A stretch of DNA of 64,000 nucleotides from Cyrtodaria siliqua. Lineage: Eukaryota > Mollusca > Bivalvia > Adapedonta > Hiatellidae. Every line of letters starts with the position of its first letter. Position 1 is the first letter of the stretch. The notes beneath the pieces were generated by a model. It was not told the DNA's origin. It saw only the letters and a list, made by a program, of their open reading frames with translations, and ran no database searches. The stretch lies in the NCBI GenBank assembly GCA_037043455.1, contig JAWPHD010004362.1, positions 1 to 64,000 of the forward strand, in the 5' to 3' direction. Positions 45,841-56,824 of the stretch are shown here, in pieces. A program made the translations under genes and the position numbers.

Positions 45841-48820
45841 ATGCTTGATAACAATTACAAGATTGTTAACAATTACAAGATTGATAACAATTACAAGATT
45901 GATAACAGTTACAAGATTGTTAACAATTACAAGATTGTTAACAATTAGAAGATTGTTAACAGTTACAAGATTGATAACAATTGCATGATTGATAACAGTT
46001 ACAAGATTGATAACAATTACAAGATTGATAACAATTACAAGATTGTTAACAATTACAAGATTGATAACAATTGCATGATTGATAACAGTTACAAGATTGA
46101 TAACAATTACAAGATTGATAACAATTACAAGATTGTTAACAATTACAAGATTGATAACAATTGCATGATTGATAACAGTTACAAGATTGATAACAATTGC
46201 ATGATTGATAACAGTTACAAGATTGATAACAATTACAAGATTGATAACAATTACAAGATTGTTAACAATTACAAGATTGTTAACAATTACAAGATTGATA
46301 ACAATTGCATGATTGATAACAGTTACAAGATTGATAATAATTGCATGATTGATAACAGTTACAAGATTGATAACAATTACAAGATTGGTAACAATTACAA
46401 GATTGTTAACAATTACAAGATTGATAACAATTGCATGATTGATAACAGTTACAAGATTGATAACAATTACAAGATTGATAACAATTACAAGATTGTTAAC
46501 AATTACAAGATTGATAACAATTGCATGATTGATAACAGTTACAAGATTGATAACAATTGCATGATTGATAACAATTACAAGATTGATAACAATTGCATGA
46601 TTGATAACAATTACAAGATTGATAACAATTACAAGATTGTTAACAATTGCATGATTGATAACAATTACAAGATTGATAACAATTACAAGATTGATAACAA
46701 TTACAAGATTGATAACAATTACAAGATTGATAACAATTGCATGATTGATAACAGTTACAAGATTGATAACAATTACAAGATTGATAACAATTGCATGATT
46801 GATAACAGTTACAAGATTGATAACAATTACAAGATTGATAACAATTACAAGATTGTTAACAATTACAAGATTGATAACAATTGCATGATTGATAACAGTT
46901 ACAAGATTGATAACAATTACAAGATTGATAACAATTACAAGATTGTTAACAATTACAAGATTGATAACAATTGCATGATTGATAACAGTTACAAGATTGA
47001 TAACAATTGCATGATTGATAACAGTTACAAGATTGATAACAGTTACAAGATTGATAACAATTACAAGATTGATAACAATTACAAGATTGTTAACAATTAC
47101 AAGATTGATAACAATTGCATGATTGATAACAGTTACAAGATTGATAACAATTGCATGATTGATAACAGTTACAAGATTGATAACAATTACAAGATTGATA
47201 ACAATTACAAGATTGTTAACAATTGCATGATTGATAACAGTTACAAGATTGATAACAAGTACAAGATTGATAACAATTACAATATTGTTAACAATTACAA
47301 GATTGATAACAATTGCATGATTGATAACAATTACAAGATTGATAACAATTACAAGTTTGTTAACAATTGCATGATTGATAACAATTACAAGATTGTTAAC
47401 AATTACAAGATTGTTAACAATTGCATGATTGATAACAATTACAAGATTGATAACAATTACAAGATTGTTAACAATTTCATGATTGATAACAGTTACAAGA
47501 TTGATAACAATTACAAGATTGTTAACAATTACAAGATTGATAACAATTGCATGATTGATAACAGTTACAAGATTGATAACAATTGCATGATTGATAACAA
47601 TTACATGATTGTTAACAATTACAAGATTGATAACAGTTACAAGATTGATAACAGTTACAAGATTGATAACAATTACAAGATTGATAACAGTTACAAGATT
47701 GATAACAATTACATGATTGTTAACAATTGCATGATTGATAACAGTTACAAGATTGATAACAATTGCATGATTGATAACAATTACATGATTGTTAACAATT
47801 ACAAGATTGATAACAGTTACAAGATTGATAACAGTTACAAGATTGATAACAATTACAAGATTGATAACAGTTACAAGATTGATAACAATTGCATGATTGA
47901 TAACAATTACATGATTGTTAACAATTACAAGATTGATAACAATTACAAGATTGACAATTACAAGATTGATAACAATTACAAGATTGATAACAATTACAAG
48001 ATTGATAACAGTTACAAGATTGATACTAATTGCATGATTGATAACAATTACATGATTGATAACAGTTACAAGATTGATAACAATTACAAGATTGATAACA
48101 ATTGCAAGATTGATAACAGTTACAAGATTGATAACAATTACAAGATTGATAACAGTTGCAACAGTTACAAGATTGATAACAATTACAAGATTGATAACAG
48201 TTGCAACAGTTACAAGATTGATAACAGTTGCATGATTGATAACAGTTACATGATTGATAACAATTACAAGATTGATAACAGTTACATGATTGATAACAGT
48301 TACAAGATTGATAACAATTGCATGATTGATAACAATTGCAAGATTGATAACAATTACAAGATTGATAACAATTACAAGATTGATAACAATTACAAGATTG
48401 TTAACAATTACAAGATTGATAACAATTACAAGATTGTTAACAATTACATGATTGATAACAATTACATGATTGTTAACAATTGCAAGATTGATAACAATTA
48501 CACGATTGATAACAGTTACAAGATTGATAACAGTTACAAGATATAACAGTTACAAGATTGATAACAGTTACAAGATTGATAACAATTGATTGATAACAGT
48601 TACAAGATTGATAACAGTTACAAGATTGATAACAATTACATGATTGATAACAATTACAAGATTGATAACAATTGCATGATTGATAACAGTTACAAGATTG
48701 ATAAAAATTACAAGATTGATAACAATTACAAGATTGTTAACAATTACAAGATTGATAACAATTGCATGATTGATAACAGTTACAAGATTGATAACAATTA
48801 CAAGATTGTTAACAATTTCA
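45841..48820. repeat. 18-bp minisatellite, about 165 units, with 90-bp higher-order structure
   Basis: Unit aagattgataacaattac. Three variable positions define subtypes: gata/gtta, caatt/cagtt, and tacaag/tgcatg. In the left half a five-unit (90-bp) higher-order block recurs (tgcatg marks at 45985, 46075, 46165). The array has a few length slips (for example near 47950, 48160, 48545 and 48590). Since 18 is a multiple of 3, an 853-codon frame of (I-D/V-N-N/S-Y/C-K/M) stays open. I do not call it a gene: there is no codon-position bias in the variants. Confidence 0.95.
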
Positions 48821-49814
48821 AAATTTATTTTATAATGTGAAGCATTTAAAATTTACCTTTTTTAAGCAGCAGTCTTACATATTTTTTGCGCTTTTTGTTT
48901 CCATAACTACATTAATTTTAGACAAAATTGGGCCATACTTAAAAAATTGTTGGTTTGCTGTGCTTCGACCCAAAATGTATTGGGTTGGTAGGTAGGTAGG
49001 TAGGTGAATAATGCTTTTTTTCCAAAGGCATAAAAACCATCAGAAATTAAAGGAAAAATACACTTAAAGTAGGAACAAAAAAAAAAAAGTTAAAAGAATA
49101 TCAATAAAAAGTTTGGGTAGGCTCTTTTTAGTGAGTAGGTCGAGCACAGCAAACCAACAATTTTTTACGGATGACCTTGTGTATATTCTTATGAAACATC
49201 TGGATACTTTCCAGTAAGAAACTTGAACAAAAATTAAATCACTATTTTTGCCAGACATTTTATTTGATACCCTGCTGGTAACTGTGGGTTTCATTTAAAT
49301 AAAAAGTATGTTTTTCGCAAAATCATTGTTATTCAAAACTGAAACACCTTGCTTGTTTGCACTTAAGTCAGACTTCACCATAGCATAATGTAATAAACTG
49401 TAATCCAATGTAATTTAAGAAATTTGAAATCAATACAGCCCAGACATAGAAACACAATGTTTTAATTAAACTCTGCATGCACTTGTTGAGGAGTTGTGTA
49501 ACAAAGCATTAAAACTGAATCCAGACAACAAACAATTATTTTCAAACTTTTTATTTCAAATTTAAGATACAAACCTTGTTTTAGACACATGTATGTTACA
49601 GTTGGGTGAGGGTAAGTTAGACACTGCATTCACTATTAATTAAACAGACATAAATTAAAGTGTTTTATTTTATCAAAAGAATGGTAACACAGAGTGAGTG
49701 TATATCATTTCTATTTATGTTGAAGGCAAATTAGCGCACATGGTGTAAGTATTATGTGAATCATAACACCTTTTCCTTTTTTTTCTTTTTTGCAAGTTAC
49801 TCAGGAGACGGTTA

Positions 49815-50340
49815 CCGCCCAGTGGTGGCGTACACCCTTCCGTGTAAAGAGGTTCCACATAGAAAATATGTACTGCTTATCGGTGACACACACCTGACCC
49901 TTTGCATGTCAGAAGTTCCACATAGGAGCCAAATGGTGGCGTACACACTTCTGTGTAAAGAGGTTCCACATAGAAAACATGTACTGCTTATCAGTGACAC
50001 ACACCTGACCCTTTGCATGTCAGAAGTTCCACATAGGAGCCCAGTGGTGGCGTACACACTTCTGTGTAAAGAGGTTCCACATAGAAGGCATGTACCGTGG
50101 ATACACCCGTCTCGTTGTATGTCAGAAGTTCCACATAGGAGATGTTTACTACCCAGTAGTGGCAGAGGTTCCAAATGGAAGATGTATACCACCTGGTGCT
50201 TGCATACATCAATTGCGTGTCAGAGGTTCCACAGAATTGTACCACCCGGCGCTTGCATACATCAATTGCGTGTCAGAGGTTCCACAGAATTGTACCACCC
50301 GGCGCTTGCATACACCCTTTGCATGCGAGAAGTTTGACAT
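49815..50340. repeat. Compound tandem array (about 120-bp and 52-bp units)
   Basis: Two and a half units with 'gtggcgtacacacttctgtg', 'taaagaggttccacatagaa' and 'cctgaccctttgcatgtcag', then two to three units of 'gcttgcatacatcaattgcg' + tgtcagaggttccacag. The motif rgaagttccacatag runs through both parts. It ends 120 bp before the exon at 50459. Confidence 0.85.
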
Positions 50341-50458
50341 TGAAGACGTGTAGCACCTGTATTCAAGGTCAAGTTATATATCGGCGTGACCTGTGTAGCA
50401 GTATACTAATTTGAGTATTGTATATAGAGTCATGAATATAATGTACAAAATGTTTCAG

Positions 50459-50585
50459 GTTGGCTGTACCACACAGTAGAAAGCTTGGGAGAGAAAGCTA
50501 CACGTGAGGAACTCGCTATCAAACACCTCCAGGAGTCTCTCAACTTTGACAAATCTAACGGACAGACCTGGTACCTCCTGGGACG
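50459..50585 (+). CDS. KDM6A: KDM6A/UTX-like histone demethylase, TPR exon e
   Basis: This 127-nt exon has two bases completing Gly, 41 codons, and two bases of a split Arg codon. Acceptor aaatgtttcag, donor gtatgt. It encodes WLYHTVESLGEKATREELAI, then KHLQESLNFDKSNGQTWYLL and G. Family counterpart: [41 protein letters not shown]. It contains the conserved TPR signature W-Y-x-L-G. Clear orthology by sequence and by phase. Confidence 0.95.
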
Positions 50586-51644
50586 GTATGTATAAACAGT
50601 ATTTTGAATTTTTAAACAAAAAAAAACAAAAAAATCTAATGGCAATTATAATCCAGAAAAACTGGAGACCTGATAAGATTACCTAAGGTAGAATAACGAA
50701 GGAAGACAAATAGAAAACAGTAACTCCAAATTAAGCAGGTTTTAAGTAAAATAATACTGAATATATAAATTGGTGCTGACTTTAATGCTTGATAAATACT
50801 TCAAAATTGCCTATTTCCTCTTTAACAGTCACTTAATATCATTCAACATAGTTTATTGGCCTGCAGTCTACTTAAAAAGGTTAATGGCTTGTATATACAC
50901 AGGAGCAGTACTAAAGAACTATAAACAGCTTGAACTTTTTTAATGTGATAGGTGAAGTGTCGGGCAAACATTATGCACATCCTTGTATAGATATGCAAAA
51001 CATTTAATTGCCATTTTATCATTATGCATTCTAGTTAAATAGCAGTTAAATCCCCAATTACTAGACACCTCCTTGGGCCAATATGTAAACCTTGGGTTAG
51101 GTGTTTTTCCAGTACAAGTTAAGTGCCTGATACATTTGTGTAATAGCATATCTCCATTGACAATTATAGTTCATGTAAATTTCAGGTGTTTTGCCTGCCT
51201 AGTTAAAATTCATGATGCATTTGCATGTCAAAACTCCATTGACATTGTTTTTATGTCAGTTTCAAGTGTTTTCCAGCCTAGTTAAAGTTCATGATGATTT
51301 GTGTCATACCACAACTCTATTGACAGTATATGTCAATTTCAGGCGTTTTCCAGCCTAGTTAAAGTTCCTGATGCATTTGTGCCATGTCAAATCTCTATTG
51401 ACATTGTATTTATGTCAATTTCAGGTGTTTTTCCAGCTTAGTTAAAATTCACGATGCAGTTGTGTCGTATCGAAACTCCATCGACAATGTTTAATGTAAA
51501 TTTCAACCTAGGTAAAGTCAATGATGCGTTTCATACCGCAACTCCGTTGATATTGTTTCATGTAAATTTCAGGTATTGTCCAGCCCAGATCATCATTTGT
51601 GTCATATCCCAACTTCGTTGACAATTCTTTTATGTAAATTTCAG
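50586..51644 (+). other. KDM6 intron e-f
   Basis: GT-AG intron of 1.06 kb. Its last 545 bases are a degenerate tandem array derived from the acceptor and first two-thirds of the following exon (see the repeat entry). The first half, 50586-51095, has no recognised element. Confidence 0.85.
51101..51644 (+). repeat. Tandem array of truncated copies of KDM6 exon f with its acceptor
   Basis: Seven degenerate head-to-tail copies begin at about 51101, 51185, 51266, 51343, 51425, 51507 and 51573, each 66-84 bp long, and lead directly into the true exon at 51645. Each unit has an intron end (tttatgtaaatttcag), then a relative of exon f running from gtgtttttccag through gatgcrtttgtgtc to actccattgacaa. 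None contains the last third of the exon or its donor. The copy starting at 51425 still reads [20 protein letters not shown] in frame before a stop; the others carry frameshifts or stops. Several keep an intact AG acceptor. Confidence 0.85.
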
Positions 51645-51743
51645 GTGTTTTTCCAGCCTAGGTAAAGTCCATGATGCGTTTGTGTCGTATCGCAACTCCA
51701 TTGACAAGTCTGAGGCTAGTGCTGACACATGGTGCTCTATAGG
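51645..51743 (+). CDS. KDM6A: KDM6A/UTX-like histone demethylase, TPR exon f
   Basis: This 99-nt exon has one base completing Arg, 32 codons, and two bases of a split Gly codon. Acceptor tgtaaatttcag, donor gtaggt. It encodes [20 protein letters not shown], then [12 protein letters not shown]. Family counterpart: [34 protein letters not shown], one of the most conserved TPR stretches of UTX. The acceptor has at least four decoys immediately upstream, created by tandem copies of itself; the last one is chosen because only it continues to a donor in frame and gives the family sequence. Confidence 0.96.
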
Positions 51744-52205
51744 GTAGGTATTTTAAAAGATTTTATAGACATTTTTTTTATTTCCTACTTGCTAAACATG
51801 AAAACAAGGAAATGGCCGACACACCTTTGAAATTGTTGTCGTATTTACCAATTTGTGTCGTATTTATGACAGCAGTGTCATTCATTATCAGTCTTTAAAG
51901 TGTAGAAATAGAGACAAATCATGTTTCATGGAGTAATGGTAACAATTACCTTTGTGCGTGATAATGGTATCTGTCTGTTTTCTGTATAAAAGTACCTGCA
52001 AAATACTTTTTATCTTTAATGATACTTAATGAAGGTAAATAAATTGAGGAAGCGCAAATCTGAGGAAAATGTTGCGTGTTATGACAGCAACAGGCATTGA
52101 GTTAAAACATTTGATTATAATAATTATAGAGAGAAGCTTGGTTATTTCTCAGTCTCAAAGTCACATGTTGCTATAAACAAACCGTCAACAATTTCCGCTT
52201 TACTT

Positions 52206-53487
52206 TTTAGCTCTACTGGCCAAGGGCCAGAAGAGCTTATGGGATGGCGACTCGTCCGTCGTCTGTCCGTTAACTTTTACCTCGTTGAGACAATAGAGCC
52301 TTCATTTGTCATCGGATCTTTACCAAACTTTATTTTCTGAAATATGCTATATTTTGCCTCGTTAAGAATATAGGGCCTTCATTTTTCATCTGATCTTTAC
52401 CGGATTGTAAATAGCAATGAAAGCTTGGAAAAGTTCGAAAACCAGCCAGTCGGACCAGTAACAGTGCAGTTAAGGCCCTTGATTTAGTTAGAAATGCTAT
52501 ATTTTGCCTCGTTAAGATGATAGGGCCTTCATTTTTCATCCGATCTTTACCAAACTTTACCAGATTGTTAATATCAATGAAAGCTCAGATGAACCAGATT
52601 GTTAATATCAATGAGAGCTCGGACCAGTTCGAAAACCGGCCAGATTGGACCATTTACTCGAGAGTTTTGGCCCTTGATTTTCTGAATATGCTATATTTTG
52701 GCCTCATTAAGACGAAAGGGCCTTCATTTGGCCGGATTTCATTGAAACTTTGCAGGGATGATCAATACCAAACCTAACTAGTTGTACATATAGTCACCGT
52801 GTTCCGGTTGAATGATTTTGCTGGAGTTATGGCCCTTTAAAGTTTTTAACACACAAACTTTGTCCTGACTAGTTTTCCTGAACACCTGGCCGGATTTAAA
52901 AGAAAATTATTAGGAATGATCAGTTCCAGGTCTAGTTGTGCATATCATCGCCGTGTTCCATGTGAGTGATTTTTTTGGCAGAGTTATGGCCCTTTAAAGG
53001 TTTTAATTCACAAACTTTGTCTGAACTAGTTCTCCTGAACACCTCGCCGGATTTCAACGAAACTTTGCAGGGATGATCAGCACCAAGCCTTAGTAGTTGT
53101 GCATATCATCGCCATAATATGGTTGAATGATTTTTGGCAGAGTTATTAATACACAAACTTTGTCCCAACTAATTCTCCTGATCCCCTGACGGATTTCAAT
53201 GATGATTAGTACCAAGCCTAGTTGCACATTTCATTGTTGTATTCCAGTTGTATGAATTTTGGCAGAGTTATGACCCTTAAACATTTTAATACACTAACTC
53301 TGTACAGACTACTTCTCCTGAACGTCTGGCTGGATTTCAACGAAACTTGGCAGGGATAATCAGTACCTGAAGCCTAGTTGCATATATCATTGCCATGTTC
53401 CGGTTGAATGATTTTCGAAAGAGTTATGGCCCCTTATACATAAACTTTAACTTTAACCAGTAGAGCGTCCCTCTTGGGCCTCTTGTT
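52206..53487 (+). mobile_element. Hairpin-headed tandem element, ACTGGCC type
   Basis: Starts tagctctactggccaagggc + cagaagagctta (nested hairpin), then ctcgtccgtcgtctgtccg. The interior has two sets of loose tandem repeats ('tttcatccgatctttacc'; 'gaacacctggccggatttca', 'gttccggttgaatgattt'). Ends agcgtccctcttgggcctct + tgtt. Lies 460 bp into the intron. Confidence 0.85.
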
Positions 53488-53799
53488 TTAAGAAATGACA
53501 GAAATAACTGACTTGGCACGTGTCTCTAACGCTTCAATGTCAGGTAATTGAAGAGCCAAGATAGTTGCAGGAATTGCGCACATGATTTGTATCTCATGCT
53601 TGGATTACCTACTCGGTATTTTTTTATTTATATGTTTGTCTAGAAAGTTCAGTTTAACTACGGTAGTCTTCATACATTGAAACATTTAAAACAGTTTATT
53701 AGATCATTTTAGAATTATTTACGTTTAAAATTTGCTCTATCATTTTAGAATTTTTTTGTTAAAAATTTACCCTATCAGAAAGTTGAACTCGTTACTACA

Positions 53800-54010
53800 C
53801 ACTCACAAATATGTACAAATACATCCCACCTACCAACACCCTCTCTCAGAAATATGTACACACAGCTTACATGTACACCTACAACCCACCTACCCACACC
53901 CTCTCTCACAAACATGTAGACATACATCCCACCTACCAACACCCTCTCACAGAAATGTAACGTACAGCCCACAAGCTTGCACTCTCTCACACACATGTAC
54001 GTATACAGCC
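53800..54010. repeat. About 60-bp degenerate tandem repeat
   Basis: Three to four copies of 'cccacctaccaacaccctct' + ctcagaaatatgta. Confidence 0.7.
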
Positions 54011-54684
54011 CACACATTTTTGCAATACCACCTATACAACTGCAGAAGCCCATAAATTCAGATTTCAACAATATTGAGAATGTTTAAATTTTAATTTTGA
54101 GTAGTGAAGAGAGAACGAATGAGAAAACTAGACATATAGTTACACAGACAAGTTCTACTCCTATATACACGCTAAACAGAATATAGATGTAGCAATCCCA
54201 TATAGCGAGGCCATGCAACGTGAAGCCAGTCACACTCTCTCAGACCATTGACGATATGTCATTCAAGCATAAACCTCTTTTCAATGGAGATCATTTCACA
54301 TGCTGTATTGATCTTATTCATTCATTAAGTAGTCTGTGTACAAGATAGCCATATTGGGATAATTTGTTGACCGATATGTACGCCCCCAAGAAACCTACAG
54401 CGATGGCGCTGCACAGCGTTTATGTTGTTGGGTACCTCTATAGACAACTTCTATGAATTTATTTTGTATGGTAACTCCATAGACAACTTTTCTATTCATT
54501 TCATTCTTCTATTCATTTCTGGGTACCTCCTAAACAACGTGTTTACACTACAATTTCTCTCACCTGCTTACTGCTACACCCACTTCCATGTTATTACCAG
54601 CGTATTGATACTGCTTAGTCTGTCTGCAGGTTCCACAATTACTAGATGACATTTGTGGCGAACAATTTACCCTAGCTAACAGTT

Positions 54685-54752
54685 ACATAACGTCTACCAC
54701 ACGTCACAGCTTGCACCACATGTCACAGCTTGCACCACACGTCACAGCTTGC
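54685..54752. repeat. 21-bp tandem repeat x3
   Basis: cacgtcacagcttgcaccaca repeated three times with a c/t change. Confidence 0.85.
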
Positions 54753-55119
54753 ACATTCATACTGCGTCTGCCTGCATATTCCACAATTACTACATGACAT
54801 TTGTGGCCAACAATTTCCCACACCTACCTACTACCAGTTACGCTATAGCCTGCTACATTCATGTTGCTGCGTCTGGCTGCGTGCTATATATAGATATTGA
54901 AAGTCAATATTCTTTAGCTCCAGATTGGGTCTGACGATTAGAGAGCTTTAATCAGGGTCACTCAGAGGAATAGAGGGCATTATCAATATTCAGGATCACT
55001 CAGGAGATTTGTGTCTTAAAACTAGTGCAGAACATAAAACTGAGTTGCTCAGAAAATATTTGATATATATGAAGATATACAATGAATTGTTATTTTAGCC
55101 AAACGAATAAATGAAGCTC

Positions 55120-55360
55120 CACTTTCTACAAAATCTAAAATGGCCACAATGGCTTAAAATAAAACTATAAAACGAAAATTTGGTTATTGCGACGACTTTT
55201 ACAAAAGAACTGCATGAGGTTTTGCTACGATCCACTTGTATTTGGTTATCCGTGAAAGTTCATGTTGGTCAGGCTTCCATGATGGCCATCAGCTGCCATC
55301 TTTGGTCACATAGACTTATACAGGATACTCTTGTGATGACAACTTCTAAACTTTTATTCA
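55120..55360 (+). mobile_element. Decayed interior of a hairpin-headed element
   Basis: 'aaaatctaaaatggccacaa', 'attgcgacgacttttacaaa' and 'catagacttatacagg' resemble modules of 22933-24410. The ends are not recognisable. Confidence 0.45.
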
Positions 55361-55365
55361 GTTTT

Positions 55366-55600
55366 TGTCTCACCTTTCAAAAAAAGTGAGACATTGGCAC
55401 CACTAATGTTGGCGGAGTCAATAGCATCAACGTATTTTATTATAACGTTCTTGTCCTTGAGAGTAGAATGTTCAAGTTAATCTAGTCATGTTCTTACTAG
55501 AGGTGAGGTGGTTTTGAGTGAGTCTTCATAAAATTCAGCTACTGGCAAAATCCAAGATAGCTGCTAATACTATAAATAGACTAATTATGTATCTGAATAA
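55366..55600 (+). mobile_element. 5' part of a hairpin-headed element
   Basis: Starts with the hairpin gtctcacctttcaaaaaaag + tgagac and ggcggagtc, then 'aaaatccaagatagctgc'. The 3' end was not found. Confidence 0.5.
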
Positions 55601-55642
55601 GGTAATTACATACTTTCATGTTCTTACAGTAAAGCTCTTAGA

Positions 55643-55730
55643 GTTTGTTTGTTTGTATGGTGTTTTACGTTATTTTCAACACATGTAAGGTTACATATGA
55701 CGGTCGATTTTTTTGTGGTGCCCAGAAATA
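55643..55730 (-). mobile_element. SINE-A tail, minus strand, head-to-head with the next
   Basis: gtttgtttgtatggtgtttt + acgttattttcaacacatgt, 'aaggttacatatgacggtcg', tttttttgtggtg is the reverse complement of the SINE-A tail. Confidence 0.8.
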
Positions 55731-55815
55731 AGTGGGTGGTCTGTCTCCACCACAAAAAATGGACTCATACATAGCCTAAAATGTGCTAAAAAATTACGTA
55801 AAACACCAAACAAAC
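55728..55815 (+). mobile_element. SINE-A tail, plus strand
   Basis: aagtgggtggtctgtctcca, 'catagcctaaaatgtgc', then attacgtaaaacaccaaaca + aac. It directly abuts the minus-strand tail. Confidence 0.8.
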
Positions 55816-56363
55816 GTTATTCGCTACTTTAAAACAAGGTAAAAGTGGTAAATAGTAATTTACTCCTAAAGCATATCAAAATGAATAGAATGTCTATATA
55901 GAGAACCGCAGCGACAGTTCTTGTCAAGAGTAGAAAAGTTCTATTTTATCGCCATGACATCATTTACATACTGAAACCATATCTGTTCAAATTCCCACTT
56001 CTCGTTATATGACCGATTTCATTATTTCTCATATTAATGAGAAAAAATATATTTGTTTATGAGCTATTGGAAATGGAAGGATGAGCTTTTACGTAATATT
56101 AAACGTTTGACACGCAGATATAGGTCTTCGATTGCAAAAACATCAGTGTCAGTGGCAACTTGTTAAAGGGACACAGTGTCGATGCAATTGCCATTTTGAT
56201 AAAAATCCTGGCATTAGCTAGTTTTTCCACAAAATTTGAATATTTGCAAATCTTACTTTAGCATACGTATGATTTGAATCTGGCTTTTTTCTCGAAGAAT
56301 TTATAATTTTAAAATCAACCAATGTCAAATCAATTAAAATACGATGATAGCCCCGCATTGTTC

Positions 56364-56660
56364 AGGTAAATAAGGTACACATTTTAATGTGTGGTGCAGT
56401 ACTGTTAGGGTTTCTCAACATCTTAGAGATCAGTCACAAGTTGGAAATCCGGTCCAAATCAAATTTGGATAAACTACCAAAATAATAAGAATAATTTCCC
56501 ACCTGTCACCAGGAACACATTTTAACGTGTTGTTCTGTAGTGAAATGGTTTCGTGATGGGTTAGACATCCATGAGATGGATCCCAGCCCTGATCAAATTT
56601 GAATCGTCACCAAAATACTTCGAAGTATTTCTCACCTGACCAGACATTCGGATGAGACCA
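56364..56660. repeat. Two-copy degenerate repeat, about 165 bp
   Basis: 'aggtacacattttaatgtgt' and 'aggaacacattttaacgtgt' head two collinear segments (…tagacatccatgagat… / …caacatcttagagatc…; …caaatttgaatcgtcaccaa… / …caaatttggataaactacca…). Confidence 0.65.
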
Positions 56661-56824
56661 AGAAATGAGGTACCCCATATAATAAAATGGAAGAGGTACT
56701 CTCATATAATAAAATGGAATGCAGCATCAACCATGAACACACAACAGTCCAGACTATACATTGGCCTAGTGGTGAGCAGGACTGTACACCTTAGGAACAC
56801 ATGCAAACATTATTTTAAAGAAGC

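Larger units (their letters stand above)
44683..50458 (+). other. KDM6 intron d-e
   Basis: GT-AG intron of 5.8 kb. It contains an SINE-E type repeat (45575-45840), a 3-kb 18-bp minisatellite (45841-48820) and another tandem array (49815-50340) that ends just before the acceptor. 44700-45570 and 48840-49790 show no recognised element apart from a short taggtaggtagg run near 48990. Confidence 0.8.

Noticed and set aside
45985..48840. 853- and 84-codon open frames of repeating IDNNYK/IDNSYK
   Set aside because: Entirely within an 18-bp satellite; the unit is a multiple of three, so any frame without a stop in the unit stays open. No upstream exon, conserved domain or codon bias.
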